Of a stretch of 64,000 bases of DNA, positions 27,356-36,749 are shown one piece after another (position 1 is the stretch's first letter; the number at the start of each line of letters is the position of its first letter). The notes under the pieces were generated by a model, which worked only from the letters and a program-made list of their open reading frames with translations, was not told the DNA's origin and did not search any database. A program made the translations under genes and the position numbers. The stretch is from Acidimicrobiia bacterium. GTDB lineage: Bacteria > Actinomycetota > Acidimicrobiia > Spongiisociales > UBA5794. The stretch is taken from assembly GCA_026985095.1 (NCBI GenBank), contig JALSQW010000008.1, positions 1 to 64,000 on the forward strand, in the 5' to 3' direction.

Positions 27356-28266
27356 GGTTCCTCCTCGTACAGGACACTGCGGCGCTCGAGGCGCCGTCCC
27401 CGGTCGACGACGAAGCGGTCTCCCACCACGTCGATGTGGACGTTGTCGATGAGGCGAACGCCACCCACAGTGGCGGCGGTCGCCAGGACCGCGGGCCGGT
27501 CGAGGCGGTCCACGGGTGCGAACCGGTCCTGGGACACGAGGGCCACATAGTCGATGCCGATGCCGGGTGTGCGAGAGATCTCGTCTTCGGCGATCCGTTC
27601 GATGGCGGCGGCGGCGCGCTCCCCCGCCTCGATGGCATCGGCGGCGGCGAACAGTCCCCTGCTCAATGCCACGGCGTCCGCCCGGGCATCGGCGGGCAGG
27701 CGGACGTTGCGGCTGCTGAGCGCCAGTCCGTCGGCCTCCCTGACCGTGGGCAGGCCTCGGATGTCCACCGGGATGGACAGATCGGCGACGAGCCTGCGGA
27801 CGACGGCGAGCTGCTGCGCGTCCTTGCGTCCGAAGGACGCGACGTCGGGACGGAGACCGCACAGCAGTTTGGTCACGACGGTGGCCACGCCGTCGAAGTG
27901 ACCTGGCCGATGTGCACCTTCGAGTCGGTCGGTGAGGTCACGCACCGTGACCGTCGTGACCGGAGGCTCGGGGTACATCTCGGCGACCGACGGCGCGAAC
28001 AGCACGTCGGCACCGTGAGCCTTGGCGAGTTCGGCGTCCCGTCCCAGATCGGCAGGGTAGGCCGCCAGGTCCGCCCCGTCGTCGAACTGGAGCGGGTTCA
28101 CGAACAGGCTCACGACCACCAGGTCGGCGATGTCGGCGGTGGCCGAGATCAGCGACAGGTGCCCTTCGTGGAGGTAGCCCATGGTCGGCACGAGGCCGAT
28201 CGTTCCGGCCCCGTCGCGTGCCGCTCGGCGGGTCTCGGCGAAGGTCTCGACGATCCTCACGACCAT
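27346..28266 (-). CDS. panC: Pantothenate synthetase (pantoate-beta-alanine ligase)
   Basis: PanC joins pantoate to beta-alanine with ATP. The 306 residues contain VPTMGYLHEGHLSLI (HIGH-like HEGH), VSLFVNPLQF, FGRKDAQQLAVVRRLV and ADGLALSSRN, all catalytic or ATP-binding signatures. The C-terminus runs past the usual end by about 20 residues and overlaps the coaX start by ten bases. The start overlaps the DUF2520 gene by ten bases. Confidence 0.96.
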   Translation of the reverse strand: MVVRIVETFAETRRAARDGAGTIGLVPTMGYLHEGHLSLISATADIADLVVVSLFVNPLQFDDGADLAAYPADLGRDAELAKAHGADVLFAPSVAEMYPEPPVTTVTVRDLTDRLEGAHRPGHFDGVATVVTKLLCGLRPDVASFGRKDAQQLAVVRRLVADLSIPVDIRGLPTVREADGLALSSRNVRLPADARADAVALSRGLFAAADAIEAGERAAAAIERIAEDEISRTPGIGIDYVALVSQDRFAPVDRLDRPAVLATAATVGGVRLIDNVHIDVVGDRFVVDRGRRLERRSVLYEEEPCC

Positions 28267-29072
28267 CGTTCCTCGATCTCGGTGGCACCGGCGATCCGGG
28301 CCAGGACGACCACCAGCGTCCGGAAGTCGTCGGCCAGCGACGGGGCGTACTCGGCGACCGCCCGGATCTGCGACTCGACGGTGCCGGCGTCACCGCGGGC
28401 GACCGGTCCCGTCAGCGACGAGCGGGGACCGAGTTCGAAGGCGTTGGCGACCACCGTCTCCACGAGGGGGCGAGCAGCGGCGAACGACACGCCCGCGGCG
28501 GAGAACAGCGACTCCGCCATGACCAAGGCACCGAGCGGGAAGTTGGCGGCCGCGGCGGCGGCGGCGTGGTACACCGCCTTGTGCTCGTCGTCGAGGTCGA
28601 AGGGATGCATGCCGATGGAACCGGCCAGCTCGATGAGGCGGTCGCGCAACGCTCCACCGGCGGTGATGGCCACCCAGGCCCCCGCCAGGCGCGCCGCCCC
28701 GCGGGCGGGATCGGGCAGCGTCTGAAGGGGATGGAACGAGCCGGTCGCCATCCCTGCGGCAGCGAGGGGCGCCAAGGCCGAGACGGGCACCGCCCCGGAG
28801 AGGTGGATGGCCGCCGGTCCGGCCGCGGCGGCGGCCGTCGCGATGGCGGAGGCCACCTCGCCGATGGCGTCGTCACGGACGGCGACGACGACGAGATCGG
28901 CCTCGGGCATCGGGTCGGAGATGTCCAGCGCGTCGGCTCCGAGCGCGGAAGCGGCCACCGAGGTCGCTTCCGGATCCCTGCCCGCGACGGCGACGACGCG
29001 ATGGCCCGCCGTCGATGCCGCGAGGGCGAGGGCGGTTCCGGCCCTTCCGGGCCCGACGATGACGAGACGCAT
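28257..29072 (-). CDS. Rossmann-fold/DUF2520 oxidoreductase-like protein
   Basis: The 271 residues have an N-terminal NAD(P)-binding fold (VIVGPGRAGTALALA) and a helical C-terminal DUF2520 domain (about 120-265) with HPLQTL and HKAVYHAAAAAAANF. The layout is that of ketopantoate reductases and 6-phosphogluconate dehydrogenase-like proteins. It sits directly upstream of panC with a ten-base overlap. No panE or ilvC is in the window, so a role as a ketopantoate reductase is a reasonable guess from context only. The start ATG 29072 has GAGAGG upstream. Confidence 0.85.
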   Translation of the reverse strand: MRLVIVGPGRAGTALALAASTAGHRVVAVAGRDPEATSVAASALGADALDISDPMPEADLVVVAVRDDAIGEVASAIATAAAAAGPAAIHLSGAVPVSALAPLAAAGMATGSFHPLQTLPDPARGAARLAGAWVAITAGGALRDRLIELAGSIGMHPFDLDDEHKAVYHAAAAAAANFPLGALVMAESLFSAAGVSFAAARPLVETVVANAFELGPRSSLTGPVARGDAGTVESQIRAVAEYAPSLADDFRTLVVVLARIAGATEIEERWS

Positions 29073-29123
29073 GCGGTTCCGATCCTCTCGGTCGGGTATC
29101 GGTCCGGGACGGAGGCTACCGGG

Positions 29124-30479
29124 TCATCGTTCCACCGTGACCATCGTGGACGAACCCGACGCGAGGAGCCGTCCGTCGCGACCCCACACGGTGATGGCCG
29201 CGCCGGCGTGGCCGTCCCGGGTCGCCTGACCCACCGCTTCGACGAGGTACCACCCGGCGGTGGAGGCGAGATCGTGGAAGACAGCGAACAGCTCGATCGT
29301 CGGGGTGGCGGGCATGCCGGGACGGCCCAGCCCGCCGAGGAGGAGATGGACGGCGGGCCATCCGAGGGCGTCGAGCGGGAGCAGACAGGCGGCGGCGGCG
29401 AGACCCGGATCGTCCGGAGCGATCGCCGCCGCCTGCACCCACGCCCGGAACACGGGATCCCGCCGGCGCCGGTCGATCTCGGCGGGATCGAGGGACGCGA
29501 GATCCCACCGTTCGAGGACCTTCCAGTTGCGGATGGCCGGTCCGGGGGAGATCCCGACCGTGGGAAGGAGCTCGTCGAGGGATCGGCATCCCGACAGTCC
29601 GATCGTCGACGGGAGGCCCCTGGCCGCGTTCGGCCCACTGCGGCCCGTGCCGAGACGGACCCGGCCCGATCCGATCATCACGCCATCGGACCGCATGGTG
29701 TACGACACCGATGCGTCGCGTCGGGTTCGGCGTTCGACGATCGTGTCCACCTGCACGTCGGCACCGGGAGCGCCACGATGGAGGAAGCCGTGGGCCATCG
29801 CCACCGGATGCATGCCGGGGACCGTCGCGGTCGCCGCCCGCACGCCGAGGGACACGGGGATGCCCCCGAACACCGCGCCGAGGGTGTTGGCCCAATCGGC
29901 GCTCAGCGTTCCCGCGTAGGCGGCACCGTCCGGACTCCGAGACGTGACCGGTTCCAGGGTCGTGGCGGCGGCCAGCGGATCCATCCACCGCCCGGCGTGA
30001 TAGCTGCCGGTGACCGGCCGGACGGTCTGGTCGGCGACGGCGTCGAGGAACGTCTCGAGGGGCCGACCGTCGGCGAGCGCGGCCGAGGGCCACACCGCCA
30101 GCAGGGGCTCGAGGACGAACCGCCGCTCGGTGAGCCCACGGTGGGGCACGACCAGCCCGGGGCGGTCGATCTCCTCGTCTCCGAACAGGAGGAGGTCCAG
30201 ATCCAGGGTGCGGGGACCCCAGCGTTCGCCGCGTCGTCTGCCGTGTCGGCGTTCGATGGCGAGGAGGCGATCGAGGAGCTCTCGGGCACCGAAGGAGGTG
30301 TCGACGATGGCCACGGCGTTCAGGAAGGGGCCCTGGTCCGGACCTCCGACCGGCGCGGTCTCGAAGATGGGAGACACGGCCGTGACGTTCCCGACGTCCG
30401 CGAGGTCGACGACGGCGGCGGCGAGATGACCGAACCGGTCCCCGACGTTGGAGCCGAGGCCGATGGCGGTCGTCGTCAT
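29124..30479 (-). CDS. folK: FolK-acyl-CoA thioesterase (TesB-like) fusion protein
   Basis: Residues 1-155 are 6-hydroxymethyl-7,8-dihydropterin pyrophosphokinase, which makes the substrate of FolP: GLGSNVGDR at 7-15, and RWGPRTLDLDLLLFG at 87-100 with the catalytic Asp pair. Residues about 165-451 are a double hot-dog thioesterase of the TesB type: WANTLGAVFGG near 196-206, MAHGFLHRGAPG near 228-239, and a second hot dog with TIELFAVFHDLAS. Both halves are in one uninterrupted frame of 451 residues, about 290 longer than normal FolK. The fusion is unusual; the thioesterase substrate and any link to folate are unknown. Confidence 0.88.
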   Translation of the reverse strand: MTTTAIGLGSNVGDRFGHLAAAVVDLADVGNVTAVSPIFETAPVGGPDQGPFLNAVAIVDTSFGARELLDRLLAIERRHGRRRGERWGPRTLDLDLLLFGDEEIDRPGLVVPHRGLTERRFVLEPLLAVWPSAALADGRPLETFLDAVADQTVRPVTGSYHAGRWMDPLAAATTLEPVTSRSPDGAAYAGTLSADWANTLGAVFGGIPVSLGVRAATATVPGMHPVAMAHGFLHRGAPGADVQVDTIVERRTRRDASVSYTMRSDGVMIGSGRVRLGTGRSGPNAARGLPSTIGLSGCRSLDELLPTVGISPGPAIRNWKVLERWDLASLDPAEIDRRRRDPVFRAWVQAAAIAPDDPGLAAAACLLPLDALGWPAVHLLLGGLGRPGMPATPTIELFAVFHDLASTAGWYLVEAVGQATRDGHAGAAITVWGRDGRLLASGSSTMVTVER

Positions 30480-30480
30480 G

Positions 30481-30972
30481 TCAGCCGACGGTCGGGATGA
30501 GTCTCCGCCCCGCCGGACCCATGGGACGTCCGACGATCTCCTGGATCACCGAGGTGGCGACGATGGGGTCCTGCACCATCCCGGAATGCACCAGGTACCC
30601 GGCCAGGATGCCCGAGAGCGTGTCGTCGATGATGTCGCGATGCATGAGCACCGACGCGCCCGGCTCGCCGAGGGCCTCGTCGAGGGTGGAGAACACGACC
30701 TCGACCTCGTCGACCTCCTCGGGATCTCCATCGACCGGGACGCTCCGGAACGCGAACCCGGCGGTCTCGTAGGCCGCCCGGTTCTGGTTGGATGCCAGGA
30801 GGCTGACGACCGAGTTGATGCCCTGCTCCTTGAGCCAGACGATCTCCTCTTCGCGGCGGACGCGTCGATGCTGGAAGCCATATCCGCCGATCCGCTCGGA
30901 AACGGCGAGACGTCCGGCGATCACCCAACGGAATCCTCTCGGTTCCAATCCCGACATGCCACGGCCCTTCAT
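30481..30972 (-). CDS. Tyrosine-phosphatase-like protein lacking catalytic residues
   Basis: The 163-residue protein has the layout of small dual-specificity phosphatases: a strand pair GINSVVSLLA, then VPVDGD, then the region that should be HCX5R. Here it reads MHRDIIDDT (residues 110-118), so the Cys is Arg112 and the Arg is Thr118. It cannot use the usual Cys mechanism and may bind a ligand or protein. ATG 30972 overlaps the folP stop (ATGA), and its own stop is one base from the folK start, so it is coupled inside the folate operon. ATG 30957 is an alternative with GAAGGG upstream. Confidence 0.7.
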   Translation of the reverse strand: MKGRGMSGLEPRGFRWVIAGRLAVSERIGGYGFQHRRVRREEEIVWLKEQGINSVVSLLASNQNRAAYETAGFAFRSVPVDGDPEEVDEVEVVFSTLDEALGEPGASVLMHRDIIDDTLSGILAGYLVHSGMVQDPIVATSVIQEIVGRPMGPAGRRLIPTVG

Positions 30973-31835
30973 CGATTCCAGCCGCGAACGATAGCGTCGG
31001 CGACGGTGGTGGCGGCTCGTGTGGTGACGACGTCGTGGGTGCGGACGATGTCGGCGCCGGCGAGGATCGCCGCCGCCGCGCCGGCCGCCGAGGCCACGTC
31101 GCGGTTCGAGATGGTCGGCTCCATCCCGGCAGCCTCGAGGATCGCGCCGAGGAAGCCCTTGCGGGAGAGGCCGACCAGTACCGGGAACCCGAGGGCGACG
31201 ATCCGGTCGAGCTCGCCGAGGAGCAGGAGGTTGTGGGCGAAGGTCTTCCCGAACCCGATGCCCGGATCGACCACGATCCTCTCGGGGGCGATGCCCGCCG
31301 CGACGGCGACCTCCGCCTGGCGGGCGAGGAACGTCGCGACCTCGCCGACGACGTCGTCGTAGGTGGGGTGCTCCTGCATGGTGGCGGGTTCCCCGCGCAT
31401 GTGCATGATGACGACCCCCACGCCCGCGCGGGCACACACCTGCCGCATCCGCGGTGATGTCAATCCGGTGATGTCGTTGACGATCTGCGCTCCGGCGTCG
31501 ATCGCGGCGGCGGCGACGTCGGGTTTGGCGGTGTCGATGGAGACGACCGCCCCGGTGGCGGCGAGTCCCTCGACGACCGGGAGGACCCGGCGGAGCTCCT
31601 CGGCGGTCGTCACCGGCGCCGCGCCGGGCCGGCTCGATTCCCCGCCCACGTCGACGATGGCGGCACCTCGCTCGACGAGGCGGAGGCCGTGATCGATCGC
31701 GGCGGCCGGTGTGGGATGGCGTCCACCGTCGGAGAACGAGTCCGGGGTGACGTTGACGATGCCCATCACCGCCGACGACGCATCGAATGCGAGCGCTCGG
31801 TCGCGGAGCCTCCAAGGACCCCGGGTCGGACGCAT
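30969..31835 (-). CDS. folP: Dihydropteroate synthase
   Basis: FolP condenses dihydropterin pyrophosphate with para-aminobenzoate, the step blocked by sulfonamides. The 288 residues contain MGIVNVTPDSFSDGG, DVGGESSRPGA, INDI-like VNDITG, VVIMHMRGEPATMQ, and LVGLSRKGFLG, all family motifs. A longer reading to 31994 lies in the ftsH tail; ATG 31835 sits four bases after the ftsH stop. The sequence is the standard length. No FolB or FolE is in the window. Confidence 0.95.
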   Translation of the reverse strand: MRPTRGPWRLRDRALAFDASSAVMGIVNVTPDSFSDGGRHPTPAAAIDHGLRLVERGAAIVDVGGESSRPGAAPVTTAEELRRVLPVVEGLAATGAVVSIDTAKPDVAAAAIDAGAQIVNDITGLTSPRMRQVCARAGVGVVIMHMRGEPATMQEHPTYDDVVGEVATFLARQAEVAVAAGIAPERIVVDPGIGFGKTFAHNLLLLGELDRIVALGFPVLVGLSRKGFLGAILEAAGMEPTISNRDVASAAGAAAAILAGADIVRTHDVVTTRAATTVADAIVRGWNR

Positions 31836-31839
31836 CGGC

Positions 31840-33759
31840 TCAGTTCGGGCCGTCGGCGTGCGACGCGGCGAATCCCGAGTCGCCCACGCCGGCGCGCTCG
31901 GGAGCTCGGATGCGGAATCCGCCGCCTTCGGCGTGCTCCCACTTCGGGACGTCGTAGAACACCTCGGCGACCTGGTCGGCGTCGAGGGTCTCACGCTCGA
32001 CGAGCGCCTCGGCGATGCGATGGAGGGCGTCGATGTGGGTCTCGATGATCTGCCGGGCCTCGTCGTGGGCCTGGGTGATGAGCTTGCGGACCTCGTCGTC
32101 GATGGCCGCCGCCAACTCGTTGGAGAGGTCCTGATTGCGGCTGTAGTCGCGACCGAGGAACACCTCGCCTTCGGGCTTGCCGTACTGGATGGGTCCGAGA
32201 GCGTCGCTCATCCCGTATTCCATGACCATCTTCCGGGCGAGCTGGGTCGCCTTCTCGATGTCGTTGGAGGCCCCGGTGCTGGGATCGCCGAAGATCGTCT
32301 CCTCGGCGGTGCGTCCGCCGAGGGCGTAGGCGAGCTGGTCGACGAGCTCTGAGCGGCGCTGGTAGTAGCGGTCCTCCTCCGGCAGCGACAGGGTGTAGCC
32401 ACCGGCCCGTCCCCTGGGGATGATCGTGACCTTGTGGATCGGGTCGAGATGCGGGAGCGCGAAGCCGACCAGCGCGTGACCGCCCTCGTGGTACGCGGTG
32501 AGTTTCTTCTCCTCCTCCGACATCACCCTGGACCGGCGCTCGGGGCCGGCGATGACCCGTTCGATGGCCTCTTCCATCTCGGACATCGTGATCTGGGCCA
32601 AGCCGCGACGAGCCGCCAGCAGCGCCGCCTCGTTGATGAGGTTGGCCAGGTCGGCGCCGGTGAAGCCCGGCGTGCGCCGGGCGAGCACCTTCAGGTCGAT
32701 GTCGGGAGCGAGGGGCTTGCCCTTGGCGTGCACCTCGAGGATCTTCTCTCTGCCCGGCAGGTCGGGCCGGTCGACGACGATCTGGCGGTCGAAGCGGCCA
32801 GGTCGGAGAAGGGCGGGGTCGAGGATGTCGGGCCGGTTCGTCGAGGCGATCACGATGACGCCGGCCTTGACGTCGAAGCCGTCGAGCTCGACCAGGAGCT
32901 GATTCAGGGTCTGCTCGCGCTCGTCGTGTCCGCCGCCGAGACCGGCGCCGCGGTGGCGCCCGACGGCGTCGATCTCGTCGATGAAGACGATCGATGGGGC
33001 GTTCTGCTTGGCCTGTTCGAACAGGTCGCGGACGCGGCTGGCCCCCACCCCGACGAACATCTCGACGAAGTCGGAGCCCGAGATCGAGAAGAACGGCACC
33101 CCCGCCTCGCCGGCGACGGCCCTGGCGAGCAGGGTCTTGCCCGTTCCCGGGGGACCGTACAGGAGCGCGCCCTTGGGGATCTTGGCGCCCATCGCCCGGA
33201 ACTTCTGGGGCGATTCGAGGAACTCCTTGATCTCCTGGAGCTCCTCGACGGCTTCGTCCGCGCCGGCGACGTCGGCGAAGGTGACCCGGGGCTGGTCCTT
33301 GGAGACCTGCTTGGCCTTCGACTTGCCGAACTGCATCACCCGGTTCCCGCCGCCCTGGAGCTGGAAGAGGATGAAGATGAAGATCCCGAACAACAAGATG
33401 TACGGCAAGATGGTCCCGAGGAGCCATTGAACGAGGGTCGCCTCCTGGCTGTCGGTCTTGAGCTCGACACCGGCGGCGAGGACGTCGGTCGTCAGCTTCT
33501 CCTCGTAGTCGGGCGGGTAGTGGACGATGAAGGGGGTGTCGACGGGGGACTGGCCCGAACGGTACGTGCCTTCGATCACGTCGGACTTGACGCGCATGAC
33601 GAGGGGGCTCTGGATCTCGCCGTCGGCGAGCTTCGTGTTGAACTCGTTGAGGGTCAGCTCCTCGGCCGGGGTGGACTGGTTGACGAAGAAGTTGACCGAC
33701 ATGACGACGAGGACCACGACGGCCACGTAGACCAAGATGGTGCGGGTCGTCCGGTTCAC
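31840..33759 (-). CDS. ftsH: ATP-dependent zinc metalloprotease FtsH
   Basis: FtsH is a membrane-bound AAA+ protease that degrades damaged membrane and regulatory proteins. The 639 residues have two transmembrane helices (about 8-26 and 112-133) flanking a periplasmic domain, an AAA+ domain (Walker A GPPGTGKT, Walker [31 protein letters not shown]), and a zinc protease domain with HEGGH near residue 425 and the third ligand in a [13 protein letters not shown] stretch. The last 30 residues are a nonconserved tail. GTG 33759 follows GGAG. It begins a run into folP, so stress proteolysis and folate synthesis share a transcript, as in mycobacteria. Confidence 0.97.
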   Translation of the reverse strand: MNRTTRTILVYVAVVVLVVMSVNFFVNQSTPAEELTLNEFNTKLADGEIQSPLVMRVKSDVIEGTYRSGQSPVDTPFIVHYPPDYEEKLTTDVLAAGVELKTDSQEATLVQWLLGTILPYILLFGIFIFILFQLQGGGNRVMQFGKSKAKQVSKDQPRVTFADVAGADEAVEELQEIKEFLESPQKFRAMGAKIPKGALLYGPPGTGKTLLARAVAGEAGVPFFSISGSDFVEMFVGVGASRVRDLFEQAKQNAPSIVFIDEIDAVGRHRGAGLGGGHDEREQTLNQLLVELDGFDVKAGVIVIASTNRPDILDPALLRPGRFDRQIVVDRPDLPGREKILEVHAKGKPLAPDIDLKVLARRTPGFTGADLANLINEAALLAARRGLAQITMSEMEEAIERVIAGPERRSRVMSEEEKKLTAYHEGGHALVGFALPHLDPIHKVTIIPRGRAGGYTLSLPEEDRYYQRRSELVDQLAYALGGRTAEETIFGDPSTGASNDIEKATQLARKMVMEYGMSDALGPIQYGKPEGEVFLGRDYSRNQDLSNELAAAIDDEVRKLITQAHDEARQIIETHIDALHRIAEALVERETLDADQVAEVFYDVPKWEHAEGGGFRIRAPERAGVGDSGFAASHADGPN

Positions 33760-33892
33760 TGTGCTCCTCGATCGGTTCCGGGCAGCTCGGGGATGCCCGT
33801 TCGGCGTGCGTCGCCATGGTACGCCGGTCGTGTGTCAATTCGGGCGTTGCGTCGGGTCCTGTATCGGCACCGACGCCGACCCACTCGACGAC

Positions 33893-34423
33893 TTATCCGT
33901 CCCCGTCTTCCTCCATCACCGCGATGTGCGGCAGGTTGCGGTACTTCCCGGCGTAGTCGAGGCCGTAGCCGATCACGAACTCGGGCGGGATGTGGAACCC
34001 CTCGTAGCGAACCTCCAGCGGCGGGCGCTCGACACCGTCCTTGACGAGCAACGCCGCGATCTCGAGCGACTCGGGCTGCCGGACCTCCAGATTGCGCAGC
34101 AGGTAGTGCAACGTGAGACCCGAGTCGATGATGTCCTCGACGATGAGCACGTGGCGCCCGGCGATCTCCTGATCCAGGTCCTTCAAGATCCGCACCACGC
34201 CGGAGGTCTTGGTGGCCGCGCCGTACGACGACACGGCCATGAAGTCGAACTCGACCGGGAGTTCCACGTGCCTGGCCAGGTCCGCCATCACGATGAACGC
34301 GCCCTTCAAGATGCCCACCATGAGCAGGTCCTTGCCGCGGTAGTCCTCGGTGATGGCCCGGCCCATCTCGGCGAGCTTCGCGTCGATCTCCTCGTCGGAG
34401 ATGAGCACCTTGCCGACCTTCAT
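33893..34423 (-). CDS. hpt: Hypoxanthine-guanine phosphoribosyltransferase
   Basis: The enzyme salvages hypoxanthine and guanine to IMP and GMP with PRPP. The 176 residues include MVGILKGAFIVMADLAR, the PRPP loop VLIVEDIIDSGLTLHYL, and a C-terminal base-specific strand FVIGYGLDYAGKYRNLP. The start overlaps the tilS stop by four bases (34420-34423). The tilS-hpt-ftsH order is widely conserved in Gram-positives. It is a plausible metabolic partner of the BMP-type nucleoside importer at 16-21 kb. Confidence 0.96.
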   Translation of the reverse strand: MKVGKVLISDEEIDAKLAEMGRAITEDYRGKDLLMVGILKGAFIVMADLARHVELPVEFDFMAVSSYGAATKTSGVVRILKDLDQEIAGRHVLIVEDIIDSGLTLHYLLRNLEVRQPESLEIAALLVKDGVERPPLEVRYEGFHIPPEFVIGYGLDYAGKYRNLPHIAVMEEDGDG

Positions 34424-35688
34424 GGTCCCCTCTCGATCTCGAGCTGTAGGGCCCCATCCTGCCGTGACGCCGCCCACCGCGCCAGCCGGACTCCGGGGAT
34501 GGCCGCCACGGCGCCGTCCACGACAAGAACCGGCCACGCGGATCGCAGGCGCACCGGGACGGCAGCCTCGGCCAGGGCCTCGACGACGCGCTTGGTTCCG
34601 CCGCCGATGTCGATCCGGTCTCCCGGTTCGGGCGCCCGCAGCGACAGGCGACCATCACCGAGGGCCGGCGCCAACCCGGCACCTCCCCCGCCGGGAGCGA
34701 TCGCCACGGTGAGGTTCCCGAACCGCACCCGGCCCGGTACCGGAACGTCGACGATCGGTTCGGGAGCCGGGACCGGCCCGGCGTGGATGGCGACGTAGGG
34801 ACCCTCCCGTTCGGCGAGGAGACCTCCACCGAGCTGCCGGCGCCGGGCGCCCGAGACGACCGCCATCACCGCCGCCACGTCCGCCGCCGATCCTCCCTGC
34901 GGACCGGCCGGGCCACGAAGCGCACGCCACACGGCGTAGGTCGCCACCGGATGGGCGATGGTCGCCAGAACCGGCACGGGGAGCAGGATCGCTCCCGCGT
35001 CGCGACGAACCGGGACCTCGTCGGCGAGGGTTCCCAGCAACGCATCCACCTCCCGGAACCGCCGAGCGGCCGCACCCAGCATGCCGACGACGTCACGGTC
35101 GCCCATCGCCTCGGCGAGCGACGGCAGACCGACGTGACGGAGCCGGTTCCGGGTGAAACGCAGGTCGACGTTGGCCGGGTCATCGACGTACGGCAGGGCC
35201 ACGGCATCGGCCAGGGCCCGGGTGTCGGCCCTGGCGACGTCGAGGAGCGGCCGGTGCCAGGGCGGGTCGACGGTGCGCATCCCGGCCAGTCCTCGGGTCC
35301 CTGCACCACGCAGGAGATGCATGAGGACGGTCTCGGCCTGGTCGTCGGCGGTGTGGCCCAGCACGATGGGCCGTCCGTTGGCGACGCGGGACAGGGCCGC
35401 GCGGCGGAGCTCACGTGCCCGCAGTTCGAGGCTCGGGCCGTCCACGCACGGCGCCGGCACGACCTGCAGTTCGATGTCGAGGTGGCGGGCCAGCCGCCGG
35501 GCGGCGTCCCGGAGCCGTGCCGAGCCCTCCAGCCGGTGATCGACGAAGACCCCGACGAGCGGCCGCCCGGCCCGTCGACATCCCCACGCCGCGGCGGCGC
35601 TGTCGGCGCCCCCGCCGAGGGCCGCCACGGTCGGGCCGGGGGGTACGACCGCGTCGCAGGCGGCGGCGATCCGGTCCGGCAGGGTCAT
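34420..35688 (-). CDS. tilS: tRNA(Ile)-lysidine synthase
   Basis: TilS modifies C34 of the AUA-reading tRNA-Ile to lysidine. The 422 residues have an N-terminal PP-loop ATPase domain. The normal SGGxDS loop reads GGGADS (25-30), so Ser is replaced by Gly at its first position. Downstream are VFVDHRLE, GHTADDQAETVLMHLLRGAG and FTRNRLRH, all typical. The C-terminal part (about 330-420) is the tRNA-binding region. ATG 35688 overlaps the DUF2342 stop by four bases. The longer reading upstream is an extension into that gene. Confidence 0.93.
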   Translation of the reverse strand: MTLPDRIAAACDAVVPPGPTVAALGGGADSAAAAWGCRRAGRPLVGVFVDHRLEGSARLRDAARRLARHLDIELQVVPAPCVDGPSLELRARELRRAALSRVANGRPIVLGHTADDQAETVLMHLLRGAGTRGLAGMRTVDPPWHRPLLDVARADTRALADAVALPYVDDPANVDLRFTRNRLRHVGLPSLAEAMGDRDVVGMLGAAARRFREVDALLGTLADEVPVRRDAGAILLPVPVLATIAHPVATYAVWRALRGPAGPQGGSAADVAAVMAVVSGARRRQLGGGLLAEREGPYVAIHAGPVPAPEPIVDVPVPGRVRFGNLTVAIAPGGGGAGLAPALGDGRLSLRAPEPGDRIDIGGGTKRVVEALAEAAVPVRLRSAWPVLVVDGAVAAIPGVRLARWAASRQDGALQLEIERGP

Positions 35689-36716
35689 CCCACCCGTTCG
35701 AGCCACCGGTCCGGCTCCTCGATCTCGGCCAGCGTCGGGAGGTTCTCGGGTCCGAGCCATGCCGCGTCGAGGGCCGACCATCCGGCTCGACGCTCCACCG
35801 CCTCGATGAACCGGGCGCCGTTGTCGTACTGCTTCATCTTCATCTCGAGTCCGATGAGCCGAAGGAGCAATGCGGTCCGTGGCTCGCTCCGGCGGGCCTG
35901 GAGGACCTTCGACATCCGATCCTGGGTGACCAGCTCCCTGGCGCCGATCCGATCCATGATGACGTGACCGTGTCCTTCGAGCAGCGTCATGAGCGCCTGG
36001 ACCCGATCGAGGACGTCGCGTTGCGACGGATTGGCGAGGAGACCGAAGATGCCCGTGTCGCCCACCAGAGGCCGACCTTCACGTGCCGCGGTGCGGATCT
36101 CCTCCGAGACCCTGGCGAGACGGCCGGGTTCGGGTTCCGACGACTCGACCAGCTCCTCGACGAGTCCCATGAAGTACGCCCGCATCCATGGCACGCCGAC
36201 GAACTGGGCACGGTGGGCCGACTCGTGCAGCGCGACCCAGAATCGGAACTCGGCGGGGCGGAACTCGAACCGGCGCTCCATGTCGAGGACGTTCGCTCCG
36301 ACGAACACCAGCGTGTCGCCAACGTCCCTGCCCGGAGACGGAAGCACCAGCTCGTACTGGCCCAACACCCGCTTGGCGAGGAACCCGAGCACGGCACCCA
36401 ACTCGGCGCCCATCACCCTGCCGGCGGTGCGGGCACCCAGTCCCGAGCTGCGAGCGAGGCGCTCCTCGAGCGGTCCGAGCAACGTCGAGAACGAGGCGAC
36501 GTTCATCTCGACCCATTCGCGACGCGAGATGACCGCCACATCGGGGGCCCCGGGAAGCGACAGGCGCGTCTCGGCGGCGACCAGCTCGGAGGCCCGAGCG
36601 ACGATGGCCGGTGCCTCTCGATGGAAGCGGGTGGCGTGATAGGTCCCTTCCAAGGGATACCGGCCGGCGACACGGGTGGCCACCGTCTCGGCCAGGGACC
36701 AGTCGACGCGACTCAT
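35685..36716 (-). CDS. Zinc-metalloprotease-like protein, DUF2342 (annotated elsewhere as F420 biosynthesis-associated)
   Basis: The 343-residue soluble protein belongs to the actinobacterial DUF2342 family. It has HESAH at 164-168, an HExxH zinc site, and a second His cluster EGHGH at about 248-252 that may give the third ligand. Family members are called zinc-dependent metalloproteases by structure, and some databases label them coenzyme F420 biosynthesis-associated; neither activity is proven as far as I know. It lies directly upstream of tilS with a four-base overlap, as in mycobacteria. TACAGT stands six bases before ATG 36716, implying a leaderless transcript for the whole run. Confidence 0.88.
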   Translation of the reverse strand: MSRVDWSLAETVATRVAGRYPLEGTYHATRFHREAPAIVARASELVAAETRLSLPGAPDVAVISRREWVEMNVASFSTLLGPLEERLARSSGLGARTAGRVMGAELGAVLGFLAKRVLGQYELVLPSPGRDVGDTLVFVGANVLDMERRFEFRPAEFRFWVALHESAHRAQFVGVPWMRAYFMGLVEELVESSEPEPGRLARVSEEIRTAAREGRPLVGDTGIFGLLANPSQRDVLDRVQALMTLLEGHGHVIMDRIGARELVTQDRMSKVLQARRSEPRTALLLRLIGLEMKMKQYDNGARFIEAVERRAGWSALDAAWLGPENLPTLAEIEEPDRWLERVG

Positions 36717-36728
36717 GGCGTCACTGTA
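36717..36728 (-). promoter_or_regulatory. Leaderless promoter: TACAGT, 6 bases, ATG
   Basis: TACAGT at 36723-36728 (minus strand) precedes the DUF2342 ATG by six bases. It would drive DUF2342, tilS and hpt. Confidence 0.55.
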
Positions 36729-36749
36729 CGCCGCCGGGACGCGAACCAG

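Noticed and set aside
25053..31835. Riboswitches upstream of lysS or the folate genes
   Set aside because: Genes overlap or abut, leaving no leader long enough for a lysine or folate-type aptamer.
33816..33838. Promoter of ftsH with perfect TTGACA and TACCAT
   Set aside because: The two hexamers are only 11 bases apart, too close for one sigma-70 promoter. One of them may work alone.
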